A DNA stretch of 64,000 nt from positions 62,001 through 126,000 of the forward strand of contig JAKQBN010000055.1 in NCBI GenBank assembly GCA_029559475.1, given 5' to 3'. The stretch comes from a bacterium. GTDB taxonomy: Bacteria; UBA4055. A program made the position numbers and the translations under genes. Below are positions 22,292 through 32,052 of this stretch, piece by piece (the stretch's first letter is position 1; every line of letters begins with the position of its first letter). Under the pieces are notes generated by a model, which searched no databases, was not told the DNA's origin, and saw nothing but the letters and a program-made list of their open reading frames with translations.

Positions 22292-23610
22292 GATAGCTGC
22301 CTTTTCATAGTTTTTTTGTATACCTGAATAATTTCATCGCAGGCTTTGTCCCACTTGATCAGTTCGACTTCATGCCTTCCTGCAAGACCCAGTTTTTTCC
22401 TGTATTCAGGTTTTTCGATCAGTTCGATGATATGATGAGCGAGAAGTTTGACATCCCAGAAATCGACTTTGATGGCGTTCTGGATCACTTCGGCTACACC
22501 CGACTGTTTGGATATAATAGTTGCGAGGCTGTACGACATCGCTTCGAGCGGAGCTATGCCGAAAGGTTCAGATACCGAACTTAAAACATAAATATCTGAA
22601 TTCTCGAACATTTCAGCCACATGGGACCCGTTGAGAAAACCCGTGAAGAGGAATCTGTTCTTCAGCCTGTATTTCGCAGACTTGTGAACGATCTTCTTTT
22701 CCATGTCTCCGGCGCCGGCCATGACGAACCTTACTTTAGGATATTTTTTCAGAATTATCCTTGCGGCCTCCAGAAAGTAATCGGGTCCTTTCTGAAGAGT
22801 GATACGGCCCAGAAAGAGAACTACGGGATCTTTGAAAAGGCGTTTCTTATGCTCCGATTCTTTTATATCGATATTATGCGCATTATGCACAACGCTGATC
22901 TTCGCGGTATCAATCAGATAACGGGATATCACCATCTCGGCGGTATATCTTGAGACCGCAATCACCGAATCAGCTTCAGTCATGCCTGAATACTCAATGT
23001 TGTGGATCCTTATATCACCCGCTCCGCCTGCCCGGTCGAATTCGGTCGCGTGGATGTGGCATACCAGTTTTTTCCCCGAAACCGTCTTGGCTACTATCCC
23101 CGCAGGATAGGTCAGCCAGTCATGAGCGTGTATCAGGTCATAGTCCAGCGTCTGGGCATATCTCTGGGCGCGGAGAGTGAATTCTTTAACTTTCTCGAAA
23201 ATGTTCTCGCTTCCCATGATATTATTGAGCACTTCCTGGAAAGGCACTTTCGTCTTGTATTCAGATCTTTCCACGAAAACTTTAAAATAATCGTAAAATG
23301 ATTTTATCTCCTTTACGCTGATGTACGATTCGGGAACAGATGAAATCCCCACGTACTGATATTTTTCGGTGCTTGTTGTAAATACCGTATTATTAAATTC
23401 GATCTCCTTTTGAGGAGAAATGAATTTGATCGGAAGATCATCAACATCCGATTCTTTCCGCATCGGGAAATAAACTTCCTCTTTAGTGGGCAGCACAAGA
23501 TCAACCTCAACCCCTTTTTTTAGAAGTCCTTTTACGATCCCGTAGCAGGCCGTTCCGAGCCCTCCGGAAATCAGGGGGGGGAACTCCCACGTGAACATCA
23601 GAACTCTCAT
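22288..23610 (-). CDS. Glycosyltransferase family 4, glycogen synthase-like
   Basis: A 440-aa GT-B retaining glycosyltransferase. The N-terminal Gly-rich loop FPPLISGGLGTACYG fits sugar-nucleotide enzymes of the starch/glycogen synthase-like group, and the C-terminal half carries VLFLGRITLQKGPDYFLEAA and the EX7E motif in SEPFGIAPLEAM. Context (debranching enzyme upstream, GH57 and phosphorylase downstream, 4-bp overlaps on both sides) makes glucan synthesis the likely role. It differs clearly from the second synthase-like gene at 25664-27415. Confidence 0.88.
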   Translation of the reverse strand: MRVLMFTWEFPPLISGGLGTACYGIVKGLLKKGVEVDLVLPTKEEVYFPMRKESDVDDLPIKFISPQKEIEFNNTVFTTSTEKYQYVGISSVPESYISVKEIKSFYDYFKVFVERSEYKTKVPFQEVLNNIMGSENIFEKVKEFTLRAQRYAQTLDYDLIHAHDWLTYPAGIVAKTVSGKKLVCHIHATEFDRAGGAGDIRIHNIEYSGMTEADSVIAVSRYTAEMVISRYLIDTAKISVVHNAHNIDIKESEHKKRLFKDPVVLFLGRITLQKGPDYFLEAARIILKKYPKVRFVMAGAGDMEKKIVHKSAKYRLKNRFLFTGFLNGSHVAEMFENSDIYVLSSVSEPFGIAPLEAMSYSLATIISKQSGVAEVIQNAIKVDFWDVKLLAHHIIELIEKPEYRKKLGLAGRHEVELIKWDKACDEIIQVYKKTMKRQLS

Positions 23611-25652
23611 TTTTTAACCTCTGGCTTTTCGATCTTATCGAATATATGTTCGGCTGTAATCAGGGCGGCTACGCTCCAGGCTTGAGCCGGGCATCCTTTC
23701 GAAAAATGCGGATCCGAACCGTCCCATACTTCAGCGACGGATGAAATATGCCCTCTAAGAATTCCCTGCTTAAATCTGCCGATAAATGAATCGATGCCGC
23801 TTTTAAGTTCAGCTTTTTTCATTTTTCTTTTGTTTATCAGAACGAAAGTTTCAATGAAAGGACCAAGAAGCCACGCCCAGACCGTTCCCTGATGATAAGC
23901 CATATCGAGCTGGGTCTGGCTGCCGATGTATTTTTTCTTAAAAGAGCTGTTTCTCGGCGTTAGAGTTCTTAATCCGTAAGGTGTCAAAAGTTCTTCATGC
24001 GCGATGCTGAAACTGTTCCGGATTATCTCTTCATCCCAGAGCAAGAAAGGAAGCGAAGTAGCTATCATCATGTTCGGTCTGTATTCGTCTATCTGATAAT
24101 TGTTCTCTATCCTGTCTGAAAGATGGCCGTTAATAACGAATTTTTCAGAAGATGATTCAGCATTTTTTATCAGTTCAGAAACATCCTTGAGACTGAATTT
24201 AATATATTTCAGCTTGAAAGATTTTTTCTTAAGATCTTTTGCGGCAAGCTCGAAAGTCTTAAGGGCATTATACCATAATGCGTTGATCTCAACAGGTTTC
24301 CCGTATCTCGGTGTTACGGGATTCCCGTAGACCTTCGCGTCCATCCAGGTCAGTCCTGCATCACCCGGCTTGATCTCGATAAGACCGTCGTCGTCGCAGA
24401 AGAAGGGAAGAAGTTTATTGAAACCGTAATTTCCGATTATCTCTGAAAGATAACCGAACATTTTTAATTTAGTTTTTTCGTCTTCTATAACATCCCAAAC
24501 GTCATATAATCTTACTGCGAACCATAGAGAAGCATCAACAGAATTATGGTTGGTTCCTAATCCGCCCTCGCCGATTACGTTAGGCAGCATCCCTTTCTGA
24601 AGCTGCTTTCCGTATTTATCAAGTATTTTTAAATATAGATCATATTTTTTCTGATAAAGAAGCCCCTTTATGCTTATCATAGTATCTCTGCCCCAGGATG
24701 AAAACCACGGATATCCTGCGATTATATCATCCTTTAAAATGAATGAGTCATATATGTCAGAAAGAATATCGGGATATTTCTTTAGAGCGTAAAGATTATC
24801 GTCATCAAAGCTGACATTACTAAGCGAGTATTCATGTCCGCATTTTTCCGGATGATCTTTCGGGAAAACGCTTTTTGAATATCTTTTATCGATCTCCTTC
24901 GAGGCTTTCTCGATATTGTCAATATGCTCGTCCGAATAGAGAATATAAGCGGAACCGTTCTCTTCCAGTGTTATGCTTATCACGCACGGAGAGATAACGC
25001 TTTCATACGCATCATAACCTCTTGTAGCGTCTGCCGGATAATATACATTTCTGAAAATTATCTTTGAATCGCTGATCGTTCCATCTGAAACAGCAATATG
25101 ACCTTCAGTTTTAGTATCAAGTCGGCTGAAAGTAGCTGAACGCTCATCATCTTTCATAAAAATCGTAACGGTATTATCCCACGCGTTCGGGTCGTTGACA
25201 GCATGATGGTCCCTTAACGAAAATTTCGGACGAACCTCAAGTTCTACAGCAGTGCTGCAGTGGTTAGTGAAAGTCACCTTGACAATATTTTTGGAAGGAT
25301 GCATTTTTATGCTCTTCACAACGATGAATTCATCAGATTTAGGTATAGATGAATATAAAAACGTCGGGTAGGGATAGAACCATGTTTTTACGATGTGTTC
25401 ATATCCGTCCGGATAAATGCAGTCGGCATAATTGTTGGAATCAAGGTAAACCTCTTTGCTTCTCCACCTGACTTTTACTTCCTGAGCCTGAACTATATGG
25501 GTTCTTTTCAGGTTCTTGTCGGAAGCTATCAGAAGCCCGTTGTATTTACGCTTGTTCACAAGATTTCCGCAGCCCATAGAATAGCCGCCCCTGTTATTGC
25601 TGATCACCCATTCGTGATGCATTACCTCGTTATAATAATAATTGAAATCCAT
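23607..25652 (-). CDS. Glycogen debranching enzyme (amylo-alpha-1,6-glucosidase type)
   Basis: Removes alpha-1,6 branches so the phosphorylase can continue. The 681-aa protein has an N-terminal GDE_N-type beta domain (VISNNRGGYSMG) and an (alpha/alpha)6 barrel with the catalytic-region signatures AGYPWFSSWGRDTMISIKGLL, NSVDASLWF, YGNPVTPRYGKPVEINALWY and AYHQGTVWAWLLGPF. No signal peptide. It overlaps the GT4 gene by 4 bp and lies 11 bp after the other synthase gene, so all five enzymes should be made from one message. Confidence 0.93.
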   Translation of the reverse strand: MDFNYYYNEVMHHEWVISNNRGGYSMGCGNLVNKRKYNGLLIASDKNLKRTHIVQAQEVKVRWRSKEVYLDSNNYADCIYPDGYEHIVKTWFYPYPTFLYSSIPKSDEFIVVKSIKMHPSKNIVKVTFTNHCSTAVELEVRPKFSLRDHHAVNDPNAWDNTVTIFMKDDERSATFSRLDTKTEGHIAVSDGTISDSKIIFRNVYYPADATRGYDAYESVISPCVISITLEENGSAYILYSDEHIDNIEKASKEIDKRYSKSVFPKDHPEKCGHEYSLSNVSFDDDNLYALKKYPDILSDIYDSFILKDDIIAGYPWFSSWGRDTMISIKGLLYQKKYDLYLKILDKYGKQLQKGMLPNVIGEGGLGTNHNSVDASLWFAVRLYDVWDVIEDEKTKLKMFGYLSEIIGNYGFNKLLPFFCDDDGLIEIKPGDAGLTWMDAKVYGNPVTPRYGKPVEINALWYNALKTFELAAKDLKKKSFKLKYIKFSLKDVSELIKNAESSSEKFVINGHLSDRIENNYQIDEYRPNMMIATSLPFLLWDEEIIRNSFSIAHEELLTPYGLRTLTPRNSSFKKKYIGSQTQLDMAYHQGTVWAWLLGPFIETFVLINKRKMKKAELKSGIDSFIGRFKQGILRGHISSVAEVWDGSDPHFSKGCPAQAWSVAALITAEHIFDKIEKPEVKK

Positions 25653-25663
25653 AATCGAGCCTC

Positions 25664-27415
25664 CTAATATTTGTTTAACACCGGTATAATATGTTTTGAA
25701 ACGAGATGGTCCCAGTCTATTTCGAAAGCAAGTTTCTGAGCCTGTTTAAAATGATCTTCCGATCTTTTCTCATCAAGATTGTTCTTTATTTTTTCAAAAA
25801 CAACAGGAGCGTTATCTTTAATCACTGCTCTTTCGATCTCCGATTTTGTTCGGCTGTCAAGATCAAGAAGATTTTCAACCGGCAGGTTTTTAGAATTGGC
25901 CGTAAAATCCAGAATGTGATATGAAGAAGGATAAGAACGGTATTTTTCTTTAACGAGTCCGCAGCATCCGCAGGCATCCGAAAGAACAGCCAGGCCGCCG
26001 AACTGGATCGTTTCTATCTGCGCTATTCCGAAAGGTTCATAGACAGACATTCCGAGTTCTGCGTCCGAACCCATCCTCAGGTCGATCCATCCGGCGTTTT
26101 CGGGTATCCTGTTCCCGCAGGAATGCCTGTTGAAACCGAACTGATTTATAAAAATACCTTTTATTGCTTTTGATTTCGCATTAAAATGAGATATTCTGTC
26201 ATAGACTTCATTCTCAATTCCGACAAGATCGGGCCAGCCGTCCCTGTGAAGTACAGGCCATCCGTATTCATTCTCCATTCTCGGTATATCTGAAGCAGGT
26301 CTGCCGGTGCCGATAAGAGACGATAGAAGAATGTAGAATCCGGTCATAGACTGTTTATGAAAAAGTTCGTCAAGTTCTTCTAAAAGCATTATGTCGCGCC
26401 ACAGGCCTTTACTGGAAACCAGCCTTGTAACGTGCGTAAAAACAGCATCCGGTTCATAGTTTAAAAGAGTCTTGCAGTATTTTGCAAGAACGGATCTGCT
26501 CCGGTTCTTTTTTTCATGACTCGTTTTTTTAAGAGATATTCCGTTATAAACAACAGATATTTTTTTCGGGTCGGTCCCGGGATTTAAAAATTTTATTTCA
26601 TCCGCTATGAGGTCGCTTACAGCAAAAATGTGATCGACATATGACGTTCTTTTTACCAGTTCGTTCCTGTAATAAGAAGATCTGTCCCCGAAAACGTCTT
26701 CCATTGATTTTTTCTCGACTGATTCATGCCTCATTATTCCGTAAAAACTGATGTCGTGTCCCTGATGGTTTTCCACTATGCTTCTTGCAGTTGAAACTTC
26801 ATGTGCGTAAAATACCGTCCTGTCATGTTTCTTTTTATTTTTATCTCTTTCTGCGATAACTTTTAACACTGACGCCATTCCCATGTATTCGTGAGAAAAA
26901 TGTACAAGAACGTCGTCTTTCGCAGAAAGCGATCCGATTATTTCAGTGTAGGGAACGGCTATCCTTAGGTACTGCTCATAATCCCAGTCGGAATATCTGT
27001 CGGACTGGATCTTATAATTTTCCCATAACAGGAATTTGAATTTGTCGGCATATTCTGTTTTCATATTGTTTATATGCACAAGAATAGTCTCGGTTTCGCA
27101 AAAATTATTCGGATCGGTCTCGTTCGGGATTATCCTTTTACCGTAAACGATTCCTATGCCGTATTTTTTTTCTATGGGAGAAAATATGTGAGTGAATTTC
27201 TCTGTATCATAATTGTCTATTCCCGAATAACGGACTACGCCGTCTTTTCCGAGTCTTGATGACGGTGAACCGTCTGTATTAAATAAAGGTCCGTACAGGA
27301 TCGTTCTGTCGAAAAACCGGTTATATGATTGTGCAGTTAACAGACCTGCTATAACCGAACCTATTCCGCCTATTTTCTGAACTGCCTCATGCGTAATATG
27401 AATACCCGTTCTCAT
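25664..27415 (-). CDS. Glycogen/starch synthase-like glycosyltransferase (GT5-like)
   Basis: A 583-aa GT-B enzyme. The opening GIHITHEAVQKIGGIGSVIAGL resembles the substrate loop of starch/glycogen synthases, where the usual KxGGLGDV is altered. Later parts include FYAHEVSTARSIVENHQGHD, SVVYNGI and the EX7E motif in SVYEPFGIAQIETI. It lacks a signal peptide and is longer than bacterial GlgA (about 480 aa). As first gene of the glucan operon, with a promoter at 27470-27498, it is a good candidate for the main polymerase or for priming. ADP- versus UDP-glucose use cannot be told. Confidence 0.82.
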   Translation of the reverse strand: MRTGIHITHEAVQKIGGIGSVIAGLLTAQSYNRFFDRTILYGPLFNTDGSPSSRLGKDGVVRYSGIDNYDTEKFTHIFSPIEKKYGIGIVYGKRIIPNETDPNNFCETETILVHINNMKTEYADKFKFLLWENYKIQSDRYSDWDYEQYLRIAVPYTEIIGSLSAKDDVLVHFSHEYMGMASVLKVIAERDKNKKKHDRTVFYAHEVSTARSIVENHQGHDISFYGIMRHESVEKKSMEDVFGDRSSYYRNELVKRTSYVDHIFAVSDLIADEIKFLNPGTDPKKISVVYNGISLKKTSHEKKNRSRSVLAKYCKTLLNYEPDAVFTHVTRLVSSKGLWRDIMLLEELDELFHKQSMTGFYILLSSLIGTGRPASDIPRMENEYGWPVLHRDGWPDLVGIENEVYDRISHFNAKSKAIKGIFINQFGFNRHSCGNRIPENAGWIDLRMGSDAELGMSVYEPFGIAQIETIQFGGLAVLSDACGCCGLVKEKYRSYPSSYHILDFTANSKNLPVENLLDLDSRTKSEIERAVIKDNAPVVFEKIKNNLDEKRSEDHFKQAQKLAFEIDWDHLVSKHIIPVLNKY

Positions 27416-27469
27416 TTACATTTCCTGAAATATTAGATATTTTCTCCTCAGCCAGCGCTGCTGATTTTA

Positions 27470-27498
27470 AATATAACATAACATTATTGATTTTACAA
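27470..27498 (-). promoter_or_regulatory. Promoter of the glycogen operon
   Basis: Minus strand: TTGTAA (27493-27498), 17 bp, TATATT (27470-27475). The leader of about 50 nt includes GAGGAG. Confidence 0.65.
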
Positions 27499-27543
27499 TA
27501 TAATTAAGTTTGAAACTTATTAATTTTTTATTCGAAATCAATT

Positions 27544-27569
27544 AAAAAGAGGGAACTTGCCCTCTTTTT
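27544..27569 (-). terminator. Rho-independent terminator of the galE-dehydrogenase operon
   Basis: Perfect 10-bp stem AAAAAGAGGG / CCCTCTTTTT with a 6-nt loop, 23 bp past the stop at 27592. The T-run follows on the minus strand as well as the plus, so it can work both ways. Confidence 0.88.
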
Positions 27570-27591
27570 TAAACAAAATAATTACAGAAAA

Positions 27592-29235
27592 TTATTTTTT
27601 CAGATCTTCTTTCAGTCTCTGAATATGACCTCGACCCAAAGCTTTTACGTCGCAACCGAGTTTTAAGTAATGCTTTATCTTTTCGTCCGAAAGAATTCCG
27701 AAGCAGTCTATTACGGCTATTGGACCGCCTGCCCACTGAACGATCTTTTTCGGATCTAGGTCAATATATTCGCTGTGCGGCACCGCAAGAATTACAGCTT
27801 CTACTCCTTTAAGTTCTTTTTTCAGATCTTTTCCTACCCTTAGTTTTGTAAGTTCCTCCTGATTTCTGAAGAATCTTGCCCATGAATGTCCGGGTGAAGG
27901 ATAAGTTTCCTGAGATTCGAACTCGTACCAGTGATCAACGTAAGGATCATGGACTCTTAGTTCAGCTCCCATTTCGGTAAGTTTTCTTATTACAAGCTCA
28001 GAACCGCTGTACCTTGTATCACCTACATCCTGTCTGTAGCTGGCGCCGCATAAAAGTATCTGCGAACCGGCAATGTATCTGCTCATTTCTTTTAGCGCGT
28101 CCCTTGTAAGTTCAGCAACGTGAAGAGCCCTCGTGTCATTTATGTCGATGGCTGTAGGAGTGATCTTGAAGATCGAATCTCCGTCATCAAATCCGAGGAT
28201 GTGTTTGTATGACCAGTAACCGAGTCCGCCGTCTTTAGGAAGGCAGTATCCTCCGATGCCCGGGCCTGGAAATATCATATTGTTATGAGTCGGGCGCATT
28301 TTTATCGCTTTAATGACTTTTATGATATCAACCCCGTTCTTTTCAGCAAAAAGGCTCCACTCGTTAAGATAGGCAAGGATCGTAGCCCTGTATGAATTCT
28401 CAACTATCTTTGTCGTTTCTGATTCTATCGGTCTGTCCATGACAGTAAGAGGGAATTTTTTTGTATTTAATACTTCATGCAGAAATTTCTCAACTCTGTC
28501 GCGCGCTTTTTTATTACAGCCTGAACAGACTCTCCAGAAATCCCTGATGCTGGCCACATATTCTCTTCCAGGCATAACTCTTTCAAAGCTGTGTGCGAGT
28601 AGAGGGGTTTCTTTCAGGCCTCTTTTTGAGAATTCCTTCTTTAGTATCGGCCAAGCGACAAACTCCGTTGTCCCGGGTGCCACGGTAGTTTCTATAAGAA
28701 TAAGACATTCCGGTCTGATGTTCTGACCGATGGTCTTCATTGTCGCTTCAAGGGCAGCCATGTCGGCTTCACCAGTTTTCATATTACCAAGATCGTTTTT
28801 GGAAAAATCGCACTGAACATCTACTACTACGCAGTCGGCAAGGCTCAGACAGTCGCTGTTATAGGTAGCTACAAGCGTTTTTTCTTTCTTTACGCATCTT
28901 GTGATCAGTTCGTCAACTTCGGGATCTTCGGCTTTCACGGGAGATTCGCCTCTATTAAGCATGGGTATTTTCCAGTAGCTTCTCGGGCTTGGTCTCTGAC
29001 ACCCGATCACGAATTTCGAGTATTTACCTTTACCGTCCTTTGTGTCAGCTACTATCGCCGCCATTACCGCTCCGACGAATCCGACGCCCATTACAACTAC
29101 CACTTCTTTGCCTTCTTTTCTTGCTTTCTCACTAAGTTTAGTCAGCCTGGACATTTCTTTCGCGTAGTCCTCTTTTGCCGGTATTGGGAATTTCTCTCCG
29201 GAAGGGCTTACCGAATACTTAATCTTCTCGCTCAT
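27592..29235 (-). CDS. Nucleotide-sugar dehydrogenase (UDP-glucose/GDP-mannose dehydrogenase family)
   Basis: NAD-dependent four-electron oxidation of a nucleotide sugar to the uronate. The 547-aa protein has the Rossmann motif VMGVGFVGAVMAAIVAD, the family stretch IETTVAPGTTEFVAWP, the catalytic Cys in GIGGYCLPKDGG and the C-terminal binding domain (LLCGASYRQDVGDTRYSGSE). It is about 100 aa longer than typical WbpA/Ugd members, with an N-terminal extension and insertions. It follows galE by 16 bp, so UDP-sugars are likely handled for polysaccharide synthesis. The exact substrate is uncertain. Confidence 0.9.
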   Translation of the reverse strand: MSEKIKYSVSPSGEKFPIPAKEDYAKEMSRLTKLSEKARKEGKEVVVVMGVGFVGAVMAAIVADTKDGKGKYSKFVIGCQRPSPRSYWKIPMLNRGESPVKAEDPEVDELITRCVKKEKTLVATYNSDCLSLADCVVVDVQCDFSKNDLGNMKTGEADMAALEATMKTIGQNIRPECLILIETTVAPGTTEFVAWPILKKEFSKRGLKETPLLAHSFERVMPGREYVASIRDFWRVCSGCNKKARDRVEKFLHEVLNTKKFPLTVMDRPIESETTKIVENSYRATILAYLNEWSLFAEKNGVDIIKVIKAIKMRPTHNNMIFPGPGIGGYCLPKDGGLGYWSYKHILGFDDGDSIFKITPTAIDINDTRALHVAELTRDALKEMSRYIAGSQILLCGASYRQDVGDTRYSGSELVIRKLTEMGAELRVHDPYVDHWYEFESQETYPSPGHSWARFFRNQEELTKLRVGKDLKKELKGVEAVILAVPHSEYIDLDPKKIVQWAGGPIAVIDCFGILSDEKIKHYLKLGCDVKALGRGHIQRLKEDLKK

Positions 29236-29251
29236 TATTTCTCCCCTTTAT

Positions 29252-30262
29252 TCAATTTTTATAACCTTTAGGATTTAATTTCTGCCATTTCCAGGCGGAA
29301 TTTACCATTTCATCAAGTCCGAGCTCCGCTTTCCAGCCGAGTTCGTTGTTCGCTTTCGACGGATCGGCCAAAACTTCGGCCACATCTCCCGGGCGGCGAG
29401 GTCCTATTACATAAGGCACGTCGTGACCGCAGGCTTTACTGAAAGCCCGTATCATTTCGAGAACAGAATAACCTCTTCCGGTTCCGATATTATAAATAAA
29501 AGAACCGCGGTTGTTTTTAATTTTTACTATCGCTTTAACGTGTGCTTTGGCAAGATCGACAACATGAATATAGTCCCTTACTCCTGTTCCGTCGGGCGTA
29601 GACCAGTCGTTGCCGAAAACGACTACTTTTTCTCTGATCCCCGCGGCGACCTGACTTACAAAAGGCAGAAGATTGTTGGGATATTCAGGATCTTCACCAA
29701 TCAGTCCTGAATCATGAGCGCCGACAGGATTAAAATATCTTAAGATCACTACATTCCAGCTGTGAGCTTTCGCAGCGTCAAGAAGTATCTGTTCCATCAT
29801 AGCTTTAGTGTGCCCGTACGGATTTGTCGCATGAACCGGCGCATCTTCTTTAACGGGGATCTGTTCAGGGTCACCGTAAACTGTAGCCGATGAACTGAAA
29901 ACGAAATTCTGCACACCGTTCTTACGCATAGCTTTGTAAAGGTTCAGTGAGCCGGTAATATTGTTCTCGTAATACTCAAGAGGCTTTTCGACAGATTCGC
30001 CGACAGCTTTTAAGGCTGCGAAATGGATCACGGCGAAAATGTCTTTTTCAGCTTCAAATACTTTTTCGATCGCTTCAGGATCCCTAAGATCAGCCTCGTA
30101 GAAACTTACCTGTTTACCCGTTAACTTTTCAACTCTCTCTACGCTTTCATATACAGAGTTGCTAAAATTATCAACGAGAACAAGTTCATAATCTTCTTTT
30201 AAGAGTTCAACATTCGTATGAGATGCAATATAGCCTGCGCCGCCGGTGATGAGTATTTTCAT
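29252..30262 (-). CDS. galE: UDP-glucose 4-epimerase
   Basis: Interconverts UDP-glucose and UDP-galactose with bound NAD. The 336-aa protein shows the Gly-rich ILITGGAGYIASHTNVELL, FSSSATVYG (catalytic Ser region), NPYGHTKAMMEQIL (Tyr and Lys of the YxxxK motif) and the substrate part RYFNPVGAHDSGLIGEDP. The frame opens at 30274, but GGAG inside the first codons is well placed for ATG 30262, which gives the usual MKILITGGAG start. First gene of an operon with the dehydrogenase; divergent from the YkgJ-like gene. Confidence 0.95.
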   Translation of the reverse strand: MKILITGGAGYIASHTNVELLKEDYELVLVDNFSNSVYESVERVEKLTGKQVSFYEADLRDPEAIEKVFEAEKDIFAVIHFAALKAVGESVEKPLEYYENNITGSLNLYKAMRKNGVQNFVFSSSATVYGDPEQIPVKEDAPVHATNPYGHTKAMMEQILLDAAKAHSWNVVILRYFNPVGAHDSGLIGEDPEYPNNLLPFVSQVAAGIREKVVVFGNDWSTPDGTGVRDYIHVVDLAKAHVKAIVKIKNNRGSFIYNIGTGRGYSVLEMIRAFSKACGHDVPYVIGPRRPGDVAEVLADPSKANNELGWKAELGLDEMVNSAWKWQKLNPKGYKN

Positions 30263-30296
30263 CCAATTCTCCATGAATTTTTTAAATTCAAACCGA

Positions 30297-30325
30297 AAAT
30301 TAAATAAAAGTTCATTCTAAGTCAA
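30297..30325 (-). promoter_or_regulatory. Promoter of galE
   Basis: Minus strand: TTGACT (30320-30325), 17 bp, TAATTT (30297-30302). Confidence 0.62.
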
Positions 30326-30345
30326 ACTTAAAATAAATTTAAGTT
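30325..30345. promoter_or_regulatory. Palindrome bridging the divergent galE / YkgJ-like promoters
   Basis: Perfect 8-bp arms AACTTAAA / TTTAAGTT around 5 nt. The left arm touches the galE -35 box and the right arm touches the TTGATA -35 box of the plus-strand unit, so one bound protein could control both. Partly explained by the two -35 regions being similar. Confidence 0.4.
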
Positions 30346-30372
30346 GATAAAATAATCCGAAAAGTTTATTTT
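30344..30372 (+). promoter_or_regulatory. Promoter of the YkgJ-like/amidohydrolase/queF operon
   Basis: TTGATA (30344-30349), 17 bp, TATTTT (30367-30372), which places the transcript start near 30379 and rules out a TTG start at 30372. Confidence 0.6.
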
Positions 30373-30398
30373 TGTTTCGTTTGGAGAATAGGAAAAGT

Positions 30399-30797
30399 AT
30401 GGGGTTTTACGACGGTGGAATACGGTTCGAATGCAAAAAGTGCGGAAACTGCTGCAATGTGCAGGGGTATGTATTTATTTTTCAGAAAGACCTCGACAGG
30501 CTTGTTGATAAATCGGGTTTCACATTAGAAGAACTGCAGAGGACATATCTTTCGACCGTTGACGGATACACGGTTTTTCGCGATGCAGGGAACGGAGCCT
30601 GTATTTTCTGGGACCCGATCGTAAAAGGCTGTAAAATATATGAAGCGAGGCCGACACAGTGCAGAACTTATCCTTTCTGGAAAACACTGCTCTATAAAAA
30701 ATCAAAATGGGATGAGGAAACAAAAACATGCCCGGGCATAGGATCGGGAAGGCTTTATTCATTTGAAGAGATCGAAGAATTAAAAAATCAATTATAA
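30399..30797 (+). CDS. YkgJ-family cysteine cluster protein
   Basis: A 132-aa metal-binding protein. Cysteines are arranged as FECKKCGNCC near the start, then GACIFWDP, GCKIYEARPTQCRTYPFW and a last Cys in KTCPGIG, the pattern of the YkgJ/CxxCxxCC family thought to bind zinc or an Fe-S cluster. The role is unknown; related proteins are linked to flagellar lysine methylation or other modifications. ATG 30399 is chosen because the promoter overlaps the alternative TTG start. It is followed after 14 bp by the amidohydrolase. Confidence 0.85.
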   Translation: MGFYDGGIRFECKKCGNCCNVQGYVFIFQKDLDRLVDKSGFTLEELQRTYLSTVDGYTVFRDAGNGACIFWDPIVKGCKIYEARPTQCRTYPFWKTLLYKKSKWDEETKTCPGIGSGRLYSFEEIEELKNQL

Positions 30798-30811
30798 TAA
30801 GGGAGAGAGAA

Positions 30812-32041
30812 ATGGGAAAGAGGATCGTAGTAAGGGCTAAAGTCCTTTATAACGGAAAATCAAAACTGTACGAACAAAATATAATTGTCGAGGACGGTAA
30901 GATCGCCGAATTAACAAAAAAGGATGTCAAAGCTGATTACGAAGGCATTGTGACACCTGCTTTCATTGATGCGCATTCTCATATCGGGATGTTTCGCGAC
31001 GGAGAACCTGACGGTGAAAGCGAAGGCAACGACATTTCTGATCAGTTCATGCCTCTTAACGATCCGTTGAACAGCATATACTACGACGACAGGGCATTTA
31101 AAGATGCTGTTGATTTCGGAGTACTTTATTCCTGCGTTGTACCCGGAAGCGGCAATCTCATCGGCGGAAGAGCGATGATAATAAAGAATTTCGCTGAGAA
31201 TACGAAGGATGCTCTTTTAAAGGATTACGGATATAAAATGGCATTAGGTTTCAATCCCAGATCGACGGGCGAATGGAGAGGGAAGAGACCGAATACGAGA
31301 ATGGGAATCTATTCCATGCTCGAAGAGAAATTCGATACCGTTCTTGCAAAAAAAGAGAAAGCCGGGATAGCGAGGGATAAAAAACTGAGCGAAATAGAAA
31401 AGAAAAAGACCGGGAAGGAAAAAATATCCGCTAAAGAATATACCGAGCAGAAAAAGCAGACTCTTAGAGAATTCGAATTAGAGTTCACACCCGACGAAAA
31501 GGCTATACTTGAGATCCTGTCAGGAAAAGTGACAGCGAAGATACATGTTCATAAAGAAGACGACGTTCTGTATCTGATAAAACTTGTGAAAAAATACGGA
31601 ATTAAGGCTACGGCAGACCACACATGCGACGTTTTCCACAAAGAGATCTATGACGAACTCGGAAAAGCGGGGATCCCGGTAATATTCGGACCTTTAGGCG
31701 GGATAGGACCGAAGATCGAACTTGCTCATGCCTATTATCAGAACGCGGAACTCTTAATGAGATCGAAAGCCGAATACGGGCTTATGACAGATCATCCGGT
31801 TATATGGACGCCTCATCTGCGCGACAGCCTCAAATTCTTCCTTATCTATGGAATGAAGGATGAGGAAGCGATATCGGTCGTGACATATAAGAACGCGAAA
31901 ATATTAGGAATTGACGACATTCTCGGAACGGTCGAAAAAGGAAAGACTGCCAGTCTGATCGTATGGGATAAAGAACCTATGCATCTGGGGGCTTATCCGA
32001 AAATGGTCATGGCCGAAGGTAAAATAGTAAGAAAGAGATAA
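30812..32041 (+). CDS. Amidohydrolase-superfamily protein (imidazolonepropionase/dihydroorotase-like fold)
   Basis: A 409-aa metal-dependent hydrolase fold. The strand-1 HxH motif is in [14 protein letters not shown]; further likely ligands are in [18 protein letters not shown] and LMTDHPVIW. The C-terminal beta part ends [15 protein letters not shown], as in many amidohydrolases. An insertion rich in Lys/Glu at about residues 165-225 is unusual. Substrate unknown. It sits between YkgJ-like and queF genes with short gaps (14 and 11 bp). Confidence 0.88.
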   Translation: MGKRIVVRAKVLYNGKSKLYEQNIIVEDGKIAELTKKDVKADYEGIVTPAFIDAHSHIGMFRDGEPDGESEGNDISDQFMPLNDPLNSIYYDDRAFKDAVDFGVLYSCVVPGSGNLIGGRAMIIKNFAENTKDALLKDYGYKMALGFNPRSTGEWRGKRPNTRMGIYSMLEEKFDTVLAKKEKAGIARDKKLSEIEKKKTGKEKISAKEYTEQKKQTLREFELEFTPDEKAILEILSGKVTAKIHVHKEDDVLYLIKLVKKYGIKATADHTCDVFHKEIYDELGKAGIPVIFGPLGGIGPKIELAHAYYQNAELLMRSKAEYGLMTDHPVIWTPHLRDSLKFFLIYGMKDEEAISVVTYKNAKILGIDDILGTVEKGKTASLIVWDKEPMHLGAYPKMVMAEGKIVRKR

Positions 32042-32052
32042 GGGGGCAATTT

